The notes under the pieces were generated by a model. It was not told the origin of the DNA. It saw only the letters and a program-made list of their open reading frames with translations, and made no database searches. A program made the translations under genes and the position numbers. Below are positions 1 to 8,832 of a DNA stretch of 64,000 bases, in pieces; position 1 is the first letter of the stretch; the number at the start of each line of letters is the position of its first letter. This DNA comes from Microbacterium tenebrionis (GTDB lineage Bacteria > Actinomycetota > Actinomycetes > Actinomycetales > Microbacteriaceae), in the NCBI RefSeq assembly GCF_903645325.1, contig NZ_CAHJXQ010000002.1, positions 1 to 64,000 on the forward strand. Reading direction: 5' to 3'.

Positions 1-1
1 C

Positions 2-115
2 GCCAAGGAAGGCGGAGAGGTGTTCGCGCACGCCTGGATCGAAGTCGAGGGCGTCGCGATCGACGCGATGCGCGACCGCGCCTATCACGTGCCGAGTGGG
101 GGAGCAGGAGCATGA
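2..115 (+). CDS. C-terminal end of a lasso-peptide B2-like (transglutaminase-type) protease, cut by the window edge
   Basis: Only the last 37 codons are present; the 5' part lies outside the window. The tail contains HAWIEVEG followed by AIDAM. In lasso-peptide B2 leader peptidases (transglutaminase-like fold, Cys-His-Asp triad) a HAW motif carries the catalytic His and the Asp follows about 12 residues later; here an Asp lies 11 residues after the His. The stop overlaps the next start (ATGA at 112-115), so it is coupled to the HprK-like gene. The pairing B2-kinase-nucleotidyltransferase is known from paeninodin-type lasso clusters and from some EPS loci. The catalytic Cys cannot be checked because it lies upstream of the window. 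Confidence 0.6.
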   Translation, partial: AKEGGEVFAHAWIEVEGVAIDAMRDRAYHVPSGGAGA

Positions 116-1101
116 ACGAGAAGCGCGTCGCTTACGGGCTCGTCGTGCAGTCGGAGAGGGAACTGTTTCCTTTCGCGCGCAAGGCGTCGCCGGAGGATCC
201 CGCAGATGTACGCGTCTTCTTCCGCGAAGAAGTGCTCGAGCGAGGAATCGAGGACGAGCTGCTGCTCAGCTTCGACCGCGATGGTGTCAGTTATTTCGCC
301 GAGAGGCATGCCGATGGGGCCATTCGGCTCGTGTTCCGCGGTTCTTGCGAGTTCCGCATCAGCGCGGACCACGTCGAGGTCGCGGTGCACCGGTACCCCG
401 GGGCTAGAAAGGACATCGAGAATGTTCTGGCCTCGGGCGCGCAGATGGCGTTCCAGCTCTATCTTCGCCGGACGCTGGTCCTGCATGCGAGTGCCGTGCA
501 GGTCGGAGAATTCGCCATCGCCTTCACCGGTGGATCCGGTCGTGGCAAGTCGACGATGGCGACGCTGCTGTGCGGGGACGGCGCCAGAATCCTCACCGAC
601 GACATCCTCGCCGTCGACAGCCGGGGCGGCCGGCAGATTGCCAGGCTGGGCTCGCCTGACATCAGGCTTCGCAAGGGAGCAGAGTCCCTTCTCGCATCTT
701 TCGGAGAGAGCAGCCCGGAGCGCCGGACGAGCGCCGATGCCCGCCAGGTACTCACTCCAGCCGACCGCGCGGACAGCGATATCCCGGTCCGCGCGATCTA
801 CCTTCCGATCCCGTCGCGGGAACTGGAACGTCCGCTGATCCGGCGGATGCGTGCAAGCGACGCGCTGTTCGTGCTGGTGAACACTCCGCGACTGTTCGGG
901 TGGCTCGACGCCGACATACGGGCGCAGCAGTTCGAGATGTTGGCGCGCCTGGTCGAGACAGTATCCGTGAGCCTTGTCCACGTGCCCTGGGGGCCGCCGT
1001 TCTCCGCCTCGATAGCCGAGGAGATCATTGCGGACAGCCTCGCCGACCGTCCGCAGGTATCGCTCGAGGAAGCGATGGAGATGACGGGGATCAGGTCATG
1101 A
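112..1101 (+). CDS. HprK-like P-loop kinase
   Basis: 329 residues. A P-loop GGSGRGKS lies near residues 140-147 and is followed about 15 residues later by ILTDDILAVD, the arrangement seen in HPr kinase/phosphorylase C-terminal domains. The N-terminal 120 residues are not the classical HprK N-domain. Family members of this shape occur next to lasso-B2, PqqD and nucleotidyltransferase genes; in paeninodin biosynthesis the homologue phosphorylates the precursor peptide, while in EPS loci the substrate is unknown. ATGA overlap upstream, and an overlap with the following nucleotidyltransferase (its ATG at 1098), indicate an operon. A role in carbon catabolite control is unlikely given the neighbours. 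Kinase activity is inferred from the motif only. Confidence 0.75.
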   Translation: MNEKRVAYGLVVQSERELFPFARKASPEDPADVRVFFREEVLERGIEDELLLSFDRDGVSYFAERHADGAIRLVFRGSCEFRISADHVEVAVHRYPGARKDIENVLASGAQMAFQLYLRRTLVLHASAVQVGEFAIAFTGGSGRGKSTMATLLCGDGARILTDDILAVDSRGGRQIARLGSPDIRLRKGAESLLASFGESSPERRTSADARQVLTPADRADSDIPVRAIYLPIPSRELERPLIRRMRASDALFVLVNTPRLFGWLDADIRAQQFEMLARLVETVSVSLVHVPWGPPFSASIAEEIIADSLADRPQVSLEEAMEMTGIRS

Positions 1102-2249
1102 CACCCCGGCATCGGGAAGGTCTTCGACGACTCCTTGTGGAATCGGCCCGTGGCGACGGAGCGGGACCGCTGGGCGCGGTGTGCGATCTTCCCATCGAGA
1201 CGGTGGCAGCCGCAGCCGCGCAGCATCGCATCGCGCCCGCGGTGGCGCGCCGAGTCGACGCGGCGCCCGATTCGCCATCGTCGTGGCGGGGGACGCTCCG
1301 GACGAAGCGCTATGAACAGCTGCTGAGGCACATGCAGGCCAGCGGCGATCTGCAGGTGCTCGGCGGAGTGCTCGGCGATTCGGAGATCCGGTGGGCGCTC
1401 GGCAAGGGGCCGATGGCGGCGGATCTGCTGTGGCCGGCCCCCGATATGCGCGAGTACTACGACGTGGATGTGTTCATCGCTCCCGCCGACTTCGAGCGGG
1501 CGCTCGCGCGGCTGATCGACGCCGGATTCGTGTACGTCGATCGCAATTGGCCCGAACTGCGCCGGACCATGAGAGCGGAGATTGCTCTGCGGGGCCCGGC
1601 GGGGAGCCACCTCGACCTGCACTGGGACATCGCGGTGCCGGAGTCCCTGCGCGGGGCGTTCCGCACTGGTCTGCCGGAGATGCTCCGCCGCAGCGAGGAG
1701 GCAGTTCTGGGCAGCGGAACACCGGTGCGCGTGTTCGATCCGGTCGATACAGCGCTCCATCTGATCTTCCATGCGGCGCAGAACGGCGCCAATCGGCTGA
1801 TGTGGATGGCCGACGTCTGGTTCGCGACGCGCCGTGACGAGTTCGACTGGGAGCTGTTCGTCCAGCGCGCCGAGCACGTGCGGATGTGCGTGATGGCCGG
1901 GCTCGTGCTGCGGCGTGTGGAGAGCACGTTCGATCCGGTCGGCGACGGATGGTGGCCCCTGACACGGCGCAACCCCGCGTGGAGACGATTCGCGGGCGCC
2001 GTGGGCAGGCGCGCGAACTTCCCGTCTCTCCCGGGAGACAAGCACGCGGGGGGGATGGAGTTCTCCAGCGCGCGCGACACTCTCGGCGCCTCCGTGGCGC
2101 AGGCACTCGTTCGCACGTGGGCTCTTCACAGCATCGAGCGCCGAGAGGCCAAGTCCCCGGCCGTCGATCGGGTGCTTCACCGGGACGTGGATGATGCCGA
2201 AGCCAGAGCGGACTACTTCGAGGGGGTTCGACGTGCCGCGACGCGGTGA
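1098..2249 (+). CDS. Nucleotidyltransferase family protein (lasso/EPS-associated type)
   Basis: 383 residues from the ATG at 1098, which overlaps the kinase stop. The central part has KGPMAADLLWP followed by YYDVDVFI, i.e. the acidic DxD pair expected of the uncharacterised nucleotidyltransferase family (NTP_transf_5 type), then a LHWDI segment. The family is repeatedly found beside HprK-like kinases, PqqD-like proteins and B2 proteases, both in lasso-peptide clusters and in polysaccharide loci. Substrate is not known; candidates are a phosphorylated peptide or a glycan intermediate. A longer reading frame exists upstream, but it runs through the kinase gene and the 1098 start gives the usual coupling. 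It overlaps the next gene by 17 bases. Confidence 0.75.
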   Translation: MTPRHREGLRRLLVESARGDGAGPLGAVCDLPIETVAAAAAQHRIAPAVARRVDAAPDSPSSWRGTLRTKRYEQLLRHMQASGDLQVLGGVLGDSEIRWALGKGPMAADLLWPAPDMREYYDVDVFIAPADFERALARLIDAGFVYVDRNWPELRRTMRAEIALRGPAGSHLDLHWDIAVPESLRGAFRTGLPEMLRRSEEAVLGSGTPVRVFDPVDTALHLIFHAAQNGANRLMWMADVWFATRRDEFDWELFVQRAEHVRMCVMAGLVLRRVESTFDPVGDGWWPLTRRNPAWRRFAGAVGRRANFPSLPGDKHAGGMEFSSARDTLGASVAQALVRTWALHSIERREAKSPAVDRVLHRDVDDAEARADYFEGVRRAATR

Positions 2250-3597
2250 AGATGCGCTGACGGGTGTGCTCGGCGGCGGCGGTTATCCAGACAGCATACT
2301 GACGGCAGCACGCGAGCGCGCCGCCGTGCTGCCCACATTCTGCGGTCCGGATGAGCGCCTGGGCCTGGTGGACTCCCGCGACGACACGGCGCTGATCGAC
2401 CTGCTCGCCGGCATCTTCGCCGGCGTCCCGCTCGCCCTGCTCGGAACAGGCGCGGTAACCAACGCCGCGCGTGAGCTCGCACGGCGTGCGCAGTGCGCTG
2501 CCATCCTGCACTGCGGCGAGACCGAAGAGATCGAGTACATCCCCGATGCCGCTGCGAGCCCGCGCTTCGGCCTCTCCGAGTCGGACTCGCTGGAGGCGGT
2601 CGTCCTGTTCACCTCCGGCACGACGGGAAGACCCAAGGGTGTGCGGCTCTCGCGCGCGAATGTGCTGTCCAATCTGACTGCGATGCTGCGGATCACCGAC
2701 CCGTGGACGCCGGCGGACCGTCTTGGCCAGGTGCTCACGATCTCTCATTCTTTCGGACTGTCGATGGCGCTCATGGCGATCGCGCGCGGCACCCCCATCG
2801 TCTGGCTGCCCGACGGCGCCCCGGGACGCGCGATGAGCGAGGCCATCGATGTGCACGGAGTCACGGTCTTCGCGTGCGTGCCGTACTTCCTGCGGCTGAT
2901 GGCGCGTCGCGGCATCAGTCTCGGCGGCGAATCGGCTCGGAGCATCCGTCGCCTCTTCCTCGCCGGCGGAGGAATCGCGGACGGCGAGATCGCTCAGCTT
3001 CTCCCCGATCTGGGCGGACCACTGTATCTGATGTACGGCTTCACCGAGACCACGGCACGGGCTGCGGTGCGCCGACACGGTGACGGCGCTCCGACAGGAT
3101 CGGTCGGGCTTCCACTGCCGGGTACCCACATCGACATCGTCTCACCGGAGGGAGTCGTGATGCCGATCGGCGCTGAGGGGCTAGTGCGCGCGACGGGACC
3201 GAGCTTGATGATCGGGTATCTCGGCGAGCCGCCGCGCACACCGGGCAATCCCATCACCACGAGTGACCTGGGCCGGCTGGACGATGGAGGGAACCTCTTC
3301 ATCACCGGGCGCGAGGTCGAGATGATGAACTTCCGCGGCAATCGTGTCTCGATCGTGCGGATCGAGGCGCAGGCGATGAGGGTCGACGGTGTGCTGGATG
3401 CCCGCGCCATTCCCGAATCGCGCGCGGAGGACGCGCAATGCCTCCTGAGAGTCGTGCTCGCGGAGGGCGCGCAGATGAGCAGCGTCCGCCGGGTGCTCAT
3501 CGCGACGATCGAGCCGCGCGGCATCATCGCGGGCATCGCGCGAGTCGAGTCCTTGCCGAAGACGCGCTCCGGCAAGGCGATCCGTTTCGAGGACTGA
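2233..3597 (+). CDS. AMP-forming acyl-CoA synthetase/ligase family protein
   Basis: ANL-superfamily adenylating enzyme of about 454 residues. The P-loop-like A3 motif VLFTSGTTGRPKGVRLS, the YGFTETT motif (A5) and the late LPKTRSGKAIRFED segment with the catalytic Lys are all visible, so it should activate a carboxylic acid as acyl-AMP. GTG at 2233 is preferred because GAGGGGG lies seven bases upstream; ATGs at 2191/2194 would give a longer overlap with the nucleotidyltransferase gene. Acyl-CoA/ACP ligases of this size accompany amidotransferases and ACPs in several EPS loci; an ACP is encoded at 11,741-11,986, and loading of that ACP is an attractive but untested role. The acyl substrate cannot be read from the sequence. 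Confidence 0.85.
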   Translation: MPRRGEDALTGVLGGGGYPDSILTAARERAAVLPTFCGPDERLGLVDSRDDTALIDLLAGIFAGVPLALLGTGAVTNAARELARRAQCAAILHCGETEEIEYIPDAAASPRFGLSESDSLEAVVLFTSGTTGRPKGVRLSRANVLSNLTAMLRITDPWTPADRLGQVLTISHSFGLSMALMAIARGTPIVWLPDGAPGRAMSEAIDVHGVTVFACVPYFLRLMARRGISLGGESARSIRRLFLAGGGIADGEIAQLLPDLGGPLYLMYGFTETTARAAVRRHGDGAPTGSVGLPLPGTHIDIVSPEGVVMPIGAEGLVRATGPSLMIGYLGEPPRTPGNPITTSDLGRLDDGGNLFITGREVEMMNFRGNRVSIVRIEAQAMRVDGVLDARAIPESRAEDAQCLLRVVLAEGAQMSSVRRVLIATIEPRGIIAGIARVESLPKTRSGKAIRFED

Positions 3598-3600
3598 CTC

Positions 3601-4476
3601 ATGCCACGACTCTCGGTACATATGACGGCATACAACGCCGAGGCGACGATCGCCAGTGCGGTCGGCTCGACGCTGCGGGCGTTGCCGCAGGACTCCGAAC
3701 TGGTGGTGCACGACGACGGATCGTCCGATGGAACATCCGCTGCCCTGGACGCGTTCGCAGACCGCAGGCTTCGGCGCCTGCCGCTGGTCGGCAACCTTGG
3801 GTATGCCGCGGCTCGGCGGAGGCTCGTCGTCGAGACCGACAGCGAGGCGGTCGCGATCATGGATGCCGATGACATCTCGCTGCCGGGTCGTTTCCGCATG
3901 CAGCTGCCGATGCTGGATCGGGTGGACGCGGTGGTCTCCCCGGTGATCCGCTTCTCCACGGATCCGCTCCGGTTGCGCCCGGGGATGCCGGGCTCGATCC
4001 TCGCGTCCACGCTCCCTTTCCTGCTCGCGTTCGGCTGCCCTCTCGCTCACCCGACGCTGGTCATCAGGCGCAGCACGCTGGAGGCGGTCGGCGGGTATCG
4101 CGAGGTCGTCGCCGAGGACTTCGACCTGTATGTTCGCCTGATCGCAGGGGGCGCGCTTCTAGCGCAGAGCAGAGGGTATGGACTCGCGTACCGACTCCAT
4201 CCGGCGCAGACGAGCCGCGCCGAGGCATTCGACGAACGGATGCGAGACGATCGGCTTTTTCAGCGGGCATTCGATGAATTCGTGTGGTCGTGCTTCGGGC
4301 TCCGGAGGTCCGGGAATGCGCCTCTGCTCGACGACGGCGAGGCGAATGCCGTGCTCCGCCTTGCCGATGAACGTCTCGATCCGGCCGGAATCTGGCGGGT
4401 GCGTCGTTACGCACGCGCGAGGGGGATCCTCATCGGGAGGACGACCGCCGACGACCGTACTGCTGGAATCTCATGA
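3601..4476 (+). CDS. Family 2 glycosyltransferase
   Basis: 291 residues, GT-A fold. The N-terminus LSVHMTAYNAEATI, the nucleotide-binding HDDGSSDGT near residue 37 and IMDADD near residue 85 are standard GT2 signatures. It starts four bases after the ligase stop and its own stop overlaps the deacetylase start (ATGA, 4473-4476), so it belongs to the same forward operon. It probably transfers a nucleotide-activated sugar to a lipid-linked EPS intermediate at the cytoplasmic face of the membrane; no transmembrane segment is evident. Sugar specificity cannot be assigned. Confidence 0.88.
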   Translation: MPRLSVHMTAYNAEATIASAVGSTLRALPQDSELVVHDDGSSDGTSAALDAFADRRLRRLPLVGNLGYAAARRRLVVETDSEAVAIMDADDISLPGRFRMQLPMLDRVDAVVSPVIRFSTDPLRLRPGMPGSILASTLPFLLAFGCPLAHPTLVIRRSTLEAVGGYREVVAEDFDLYVRLIAGGALLAQSRGYGLAYRLHPAQTSRAEAFDERMRDDRLFQRAFDEFVWSCFGLRRSGNAPLLDDGEANAVLRLADERLDPAGIWRVRRYARARGILIGRTTADDRTAGIS

Positions 4477-5267
4477 AAAGACAGAGGACCTTCCTGGTCA
4501 GGCGCACCGATGTGGATCCGGCTGGTGGCAACGCCGGCCGGTTCGCCTCGCGACAGTTGTTCCGCTGGGGAGTCCCTTCGGCGTTTGCGCGGATGCTCGG
4601 AGTGCTGTGCGTCGACACCCGTGAACCCGTATTCGCATTGACGTATGACGACGGTCCCGACCCTGACCACACTCCTCGGATTCTGGAGGTGCTCGCCCGG
4701 CACGGTGCGCGCGCCACCTTCTTCGTCATGACGGATCGCGCAGTCGAGCACGACGATATCGTCAAGAAGATCATCGCCGGCGGGCATGAAGTGCAGGTGC
4801 ACGGGCGCGACCACGAGAGCATGCTCACCCGCGGGGTAGGCGAGTTCTGGCGCCACGTGCGCCGAGCCCGCCGAGACCTCGAGTCGGTCGGCGTGCGGCC
4901 GACGCTCTACCGGCCGCCGTACATGCAGTTCCGCCGCAGCCAGATGATGGCCGTGCGCCTGTCGGGGCTCACGCTCGCACTGGCCTCGGGGGATTCGCGA
5001 GATTGGGAGCACGACGACGAGGGTGCCATCGCTCAGCGCGGAGCCGCGGCGGTCTTCCCTGGAGCGGTGCTGCTCATGCACGACTCCCGCGCCGATCCGC
5101 AGACCGCCCGAAGCGAGGCAGAGCTGCCGCGCTTCGATCGCGCGGACGTGATCGATCGTCTGCTTCAGGAGGCCGCGGTGCGCGGGCTGACGGCAGTGAC
5201 GATGACCGAACTGCTGGGACGGGGGGCGGCCGTCGCCGCCCGTGCCTATCATCGGGGTCCGCGATGA
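4473..5267 (+). CDS. Polysaccharide deacetylase (NodB homology domain)
   Basis: 264 residues. FALTYDDGPDPDHT near residue 52 is NodB motif 1 with the catalytic base and metal Asp (TYDDGPD). GHEVQVHGRDHESM is a motif-2 region with H(x3)H-like metal ligands, and RPPYMQFR corresponds to motif 3 (RPPYG). AVLLMHDS fits the C-terminal LLLHD motif. No signal peptide is seen, so it may act on a cytoplasmic lipid-linked sugar before export. It sits between two GT2 genes with four-base overlaps on both sides. N-deacetylation of an N-acetylated sugar in the repeat unit is the likely job. Confidence 0.85.
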   Translation: MKRQRTFLVRRTDVDPAGGNAGRFASRQLFRWGVPSAFARMLGVLCVDTREPVFALTYDDGPDPDHTPRILEVLARHGARATFFVMTDRAVEHDDIVKKIIAGGHEVQVHGRDHESMLTRGVGEFWRHVRRARRDLESVGVRPTLYRPPYMQFRRSQMMAVRLSGLTLALASGDSRDWEHDDEGAIAQRGAAAVFPGAVLLMHDSRADPQTARSEAELPRFDRADVIDRLLQEAAVRGLTAVTMTELLGRGAAVAARAYHRGPR

Positions 5268-6205
5268 CCGCGCCTGTGGCGTCGATCATCGTTCCCGCCT
5301 ACGATGCGGAGGCAACGATCGGCGAGCAGCTGGAGGCGCTGCTGGCGCAGGACGCGCAGGAGGCGTGGGAGCTCCTGATCTGTGACAACGGCTCCACGGA
5401 CCGCACCACGGACATCGTGGCGGAGTACCTGCCGAAGTTCCCGTCTGCACGCCTCGTGGATGCATCGCACCGGCGGGGCGCGGCAGCGGCCCGCAACGCC
5501 GGGGCGCGCGAGGCGGCAGGAAGATGGCTGCTCTTCTGTGACGCCGACGACGTGGTCGATCGCTCGTGGATATCTGATCATCTGCGTGCGCTCCGGCACG
5601 CTGATCTCGTGACCGGGGAGGTCGAGTACGAACGGCTGCGTCCGGTCGGCGTGCTCGGACCGAGCTGGCTCACGCGGGGTCCGCTGGTGTTCAGGCTCCC
5701 GGCGCTGCCGTGGCTCGACGGGGCGGGAAGTGGAAACCTTTCCGTCGCGCGGGAAGTCTTCCTGAGCTCAGGCGGATTCGAAGAGCGGCTGCGCACCGCG
5801 GAGGACGCCGATCTCGTCTGGCGGTTGCAGCTCGCGGGTACAGAACTCGCCCGGGGCGGAGGCCTGTGCCATATTCGCGTGCGTGGGACTCTCAGAGAGC
5901 TGAGCCGCCAGGCTTTCGCCTACGGCTCGGTGTACAGGATGCTCGAACGCCGGTACGCAAGGGTCCGAGGCGCCGCGTCGTCGCGCGAGAACCTCGTCGA
6001 CGGCTCCGGCGCGGACGTCCGATCGAAAAGAACAGTCCGGGGGGCGCAACTGTACAGCGTGCTGCGTCGGCTTTCTGGCTCCGGAGATCCGCAGGTACGG
6101 ATCGACCTGCTCTGGGGGTTCTTCCACCGACTCGGCAGGCAATGGGGACCGAGTACCACGCTTCCGCAGGTGCAGTCGGATGGGAGGGTCGCGAATGACG
6201 ACTGA
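5264..6205 (+). CDS. Family 2 glycosyltransferase
   Basis: 313 residues from the ATG at 5264, which overlaps the deacetylase stop by four bases. ASIIVPAYDAEATI, then LICDNGSTDRTTD and LFCDADDVVD, are GT-A/GT2 landmarks; a later GSGNLSVAREVFLSSGGFEERLRTAEDADLV resembles the ED acceptor-binding region. The reading frame is open further upstream, but that extension overlaps the deacetylase gene and lacks a ribosome site. It is coupled to the acetyltransferase downstream, which starts ten bases before its stop. Likely one of the repeat-unit assembly enzymes; donor and acceptor are unknown. Confidence 0.87.
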   Translation: MTAPVASIIVPAYDAEATIGEQLEALLAQDAQEAWELLICDNGSTDRTTDIVAEYLPKFPSARLVDASHRRGAAAARNAGAREAAGRWLLFCDADDVVDRSWISDHLRALRHADLVTGEVEYERLRPVGVLGPSWLTRGPLVFRLPALPWLDGAGSGNLSVAREVFLSSGGFEERLRTAEDADLVWRLQLAGTELARGGGLCHIRVRGTLRELSRQAFAYGSVYRMLERRYARVRGAASSRENLVDGSGADVRSKRTVRGAQLYSVLRRLSGSGDPQVRIDLLWGFFHRLGRQWGPSTTLPQVQSDGRVANDD

Positions 6206-6845
6206 CGAAGTGAATGCATCGGGCGGTGCATCGACCGGACCGACTGCCGCCATGCTGACCCCGCCCACCCGTTGGCATCCCCCCGGCAGGCTCGCGCTTC
6301 TGCGGGTGATCCGTGATGATCTGCGAGCCAATTCGTGCCACGGCCTCAGCGGACTGATGAAGCCTGCGGCACACGCGTTCATCGTCTACCGGTACGGCCA
6401 GTGGATTCTCGCGCATCGCGGCGGGGGACGCGGTTGGTGGTTGGGGGAGAAGCTGTACTGGCTGCTGTTCAGTGCCGTCCGCAACAGGTCCGGTATCGAG
6501 CTGGTCGCTACTGCGAAGGTCGGGCGCGGGGTGAGAATCGAGCATCAGCACGGCATCGTCATCCATCCGTTCGCCGTGATCGGCGACGGGGTGCAGATCC
6601 ACCACGGCGTGACGATCGGCCTCAAGGACGAGAACGAGCTGGCAGGCATTCAGGAGAGCGTTCCGCGCATCGGAGCGCGGGTCGTCATCGCCGTCGGAGC
6701 GACCATCATCGGGGCTGTGTCGATCGGCGATGATGCCCGGGTGGGACCGCATGCCGTAGTGACTCGGGATGTCCCGCCCGGCGCTACCGTCGTAGCCGCG
6801 CCGTCCCGCATCCTGCGCCTCACCGCGGGAGCCGATGATGGCTGA
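6195..6845 (+). CDS. Serine O-acetyltransferase-like hexapeptide-repeat acetyltransferase
   Basis: 216 residues. The C-terminal half is a left-handed beta-helix of hexapeptide repeats: GVRIEHQHGIVIHPFAV, IHHGVTIG, PRIGARVVIAVGATIIG, then VGPHAVVTRDVPPGATV. This is the CysE/WbbJ pattern with the catalytic His in the IHHGVTIG region. The ATG at 6195 has GGGAGGG six bases upstream and is preferred to the ATG at 6180. In EPS operons such enzymes usually add O-acetyl groups to sugars; a cysteine-synthesis role is unlikely here because no cysK is nearby. Acetyl-CoA would be the donor. The stop overlaps the following gene start. Confidence 0.8.
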   Translation: MTTDEVNASGGASTGPTAAMLTPPTRWHPPGRLALLRVIRDDLRANSCHGLSGLMKPAAHAFIVYRYGQWILAHRGGGRGWWLGEKLYWLLFSAVRNRSGIELVATAKVGRGVRIEHQHGIVIHPFAVIGDGVQIHHGVTIGLKDENELAGIQESVPRIGARVVIAVGATIIGAVSIGDDARVGPHAVVTRDVPPGATVVAAPSRILRLTAGADDG

Positions 6846-7713
6846 AACGGCCGGACGGCCACTCGGTCCAGGGAATCGACGCTGGACGACCGCCGTCGGC
6901 GCGGTCGTCTTCGGGCTCATCGTAGGAGTGGTCGCCATCGGAGGATTCTTCATGTTCAAGCAGGACGCTGTTACGCGTACGACGCAGGTGGATATCCCGG
7001 AGGCGACGGCAGACGATGCGACGGCTGTCGGGCAGGGACGGGTGTTCTTCGCACATCAGTCAGTCGGGCAGAACCTCATCGATGCGCTCCCGGAGGTGAC
7101 CTCCCGTCTGGGAGTGGCCGAGATCCCGGTGACCGGCATCGATGAGGCAGACCGGGGCATCGCGGAGGTGGCGATCGGCGTGAACGGCGACCCCCTGGGC
7201 AAGCTCGAGGAGTTCGCATCGCTGTTGCGAGGAGGACTGGCCCACCGGGTCGATATCGCGGTGCTGAAGTTCTGTTTCATGGATTTCGAGCCGCCGGCGC
7301 CGCCTGCCGAGGAGGTGTTCGAGGCGTACCGGGCGACGATGGGCGAACTCGAGACGGAGTTCCCCGACGTCACGTTCGTCTACACGACGGTTCCACTCGT
7401 CACGGACCGAACCATCGGCGACCGCGTCCAGAATCTGCTGGGGAGATCAACGCACCGGCTTCCGACGCACAACGTCGCGCGTGAGGAGTTCAACTCGCGC
7501 ATCCGTGCGGAGTACGCCGGCACCGGGCGCCTGTTCGACATCGCCTCCTTCATCGCGGCCGATGCGGGCGGAACCGTCACGTACCGGGAGAGCGGAGGCC
7601 GCGAGTACGCCGCGATGGATGGTCGCCTCGCCTCGGATCCAGGGCATCTGAATCCCGATGGCGCCGCGTTCATCGGATCGGCGTTCGTGGCGTTCCTGGC
7701 GGGCCTGGATTAG
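6838..7713 (+). CDS. Membrane-anchored SGNH-like hydrolase
   Basis: 291 residues. One N-terminal transmembrane helix (about residues 16-38, AVGAVVFGLIVGVVAIGGFF) precedes an extracytoplasmic domain that begins VFFAHQSVGQNLIDAL and ends with SDPGHLNPDGAAFIG. The terminal DPGHLN fits the DxxH block of SGNH/GDSL-type esterases, and the HQSVG region would supply the Ser; the Gly and Asn blocks are less clear. GGGAG six bases before the second of two adjacent ATGs favours 6838. It is the last gene of the forward operon and meets the next, reverse-strand gene with a four-base stop overlap. Removal or transfer of acyl groups on exported polysaccharide is an inference. Confidence 0.68.
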   Translation: MAETAGRPLGPGNRRWTTAVGAVVFGLIVGVVAIGGFFMFKQDAVTRTTQVDIPEATADDATAVGQGRVFFAHQSVGQNLIDALPEVTSRLGVAEIPVTGIDEADRGIAEVAIGVNGDPLGKLEEFASLLRGGLAHRVDIAVLKFCFMDFEPPAPPAEEVFEAYRATMGELETEFPDVTFVYTTVPLVTDRTIGDRVQNLLGRSTHRLPTHNVAREEFNSRIRAEYAGTGRLFDIASFIAADAGGTVTYRESGGREYAAMDGRLASDPGHLNPDGAAFIGSAFVAFLAGLD

Positions 7714-8822
7714 TCGATGTCGAGACGGAGGACGCGATCGTCGCCGGGACGCGGCTCGATCCAGCCGGCGGTGTTGCTGGTCGTGATCCACAGCGCGCCG
7801 TCGGGTGCCGCGGCGACGGCGCGGATGCGTCCATACTCGCCTTCGAGCAATCGGAACGTCGCTCCTGCGCGATCTCCGGTCAGCGGGACGGCGAAGAGCG
7901 CCGTCCCGCGCAGCGCTCCGAGGTAGGCGATGTCGTCGACGATCTCGAGCCCGGAGGGGGATGCCGTGCTCGTAGGAGTCCAGCTGGCGAAGGGGTCGAC
8001 GTAGGCCGGGTCGCCGTCGGCGCCCTCCTTCTCGGGCCATCCGTAGTTGCCCCCGGCCTCGATCGGGTTCAGTTCATCGGTCGTGTCCTGGCCGAACTCC
8101 GTCGCCCACAGTCGGCCCTGGGAGTCGAAAGACAACCCCTGTACGTTCCTGTGCCCGTATGAGTACACCCGGTTCCCGAACGGGTTGCCGGGGATCGGGT
8201 CGCCGTGCTCGTCGACGCGCAGGATCTTGCCGTTGAGCGAGCTGGTGTCCTGCGCGAGCGACGGGTCCGCAGCATCGCCCGTCGAGACCAGCAGGTTGCC
8301 GTCCGGATCGAACATCAGCTGCCCGCCGTTGTGGTTCGCGGCGCGCGCGATCCCGGTGACGATCGGGGTGACGTCCCGGATCGAGCCTCCAGCGATGGAC
8401 ATCCTCACTACCCGGTTGTCGGTGCTCGAGGTCAGATAGGCGAAGAGAATGTCCTCATCGCCCGGCTTCATCGCGAGGCCGAGCAACCCGCCCTCGTCGG
8501 TGTCGCCAGCGACGCCCGGGACGATGCCGTAGCTTGTGCGTTCCCCGTCCGGCGAGACGCGCAGCAGTTCTGCGGTATCGCGCAACGAGACGATCGCGTC
8601 GCCGTCGTCGAAGAAATCGATGCCCCAGGGGACTCCCACCTCGGTGATCACCTCGTCGACGGCAGCGATGCTCGGTTCCGACGGCGCCGTCGCGGTTGCC
8701 TGCGGGGAATGTTCAGCGGGGGCGGTGAATGCCGGCGAAGAAGGCGCCGATTCGGGTGCGCAGCCGGTGCCGACAGCGAGCAGGCCGACCGCGAGAGCGG
8801 CGAAGGCGAACCGGACGCGCAT
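7710..8822 (-). CDS. PQQ-dependent sugar dehydrogenase-like lipoprotein (glucose/sorbosone dehydrogenase fold)
   Basis: 370 residues from ATG 8822. The N-terminus has a signal peptide ending in a lipobox, VGTGCAPES, so the mature protein is probably lipid-anchored outside the membrane. The body is a six-bladed propeller of the GSDH family: GVPWGIDFFDDGD, GLLGLAMKPGDEDILF, NHNGGQLMFDPDGNLLVSTGD, YSYGHRNVQGLSFDSQGRLWATEFG and GGNYGWPEKEG are typical blocks, including the His and Arg near the PQQ site. It oxidises aldoses in characterised members; here substrate and cofactor use are untested. It is the last gene of a reverse-strand operon, ten bases after the NAD-synthase-like gene. Confidence 0.82.
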   Translation of the reverse strand: MRVRFAFAALAVGLLAVGTGCAPESAPSSPAFTAPAEHSPQATATAPSEPSIAAVDEVITEVGVPWGIDFFDDGDAIVSLRDTAELLRVSPDGERTSYGIVPGVAGDTDEGGLLGLAMKPGDEDILFAYLTSSTDNRVVRMSIAGGSIRDVTPIVTGIARAANHNGGQLMFDPDGNLLVSTGDAADPSLAQDTSSLNGKILRVDEHGDPIPGNPFGNRVYSYGHRNVQGLSFDSQGRLWATEFGQDTTDELNPIEAGGNYGWPEKEGADGDPAYVDPFASWTPTSTASPSGLEIVDDIAYLGALRGTALFAVPLTGDRAGATFRLLEGEYGRIRAVAAAPDGALWITTSNTAGWIEPRPGDDRVLRLDID

Positions 8823-8832
8823 CGTGGGCCGG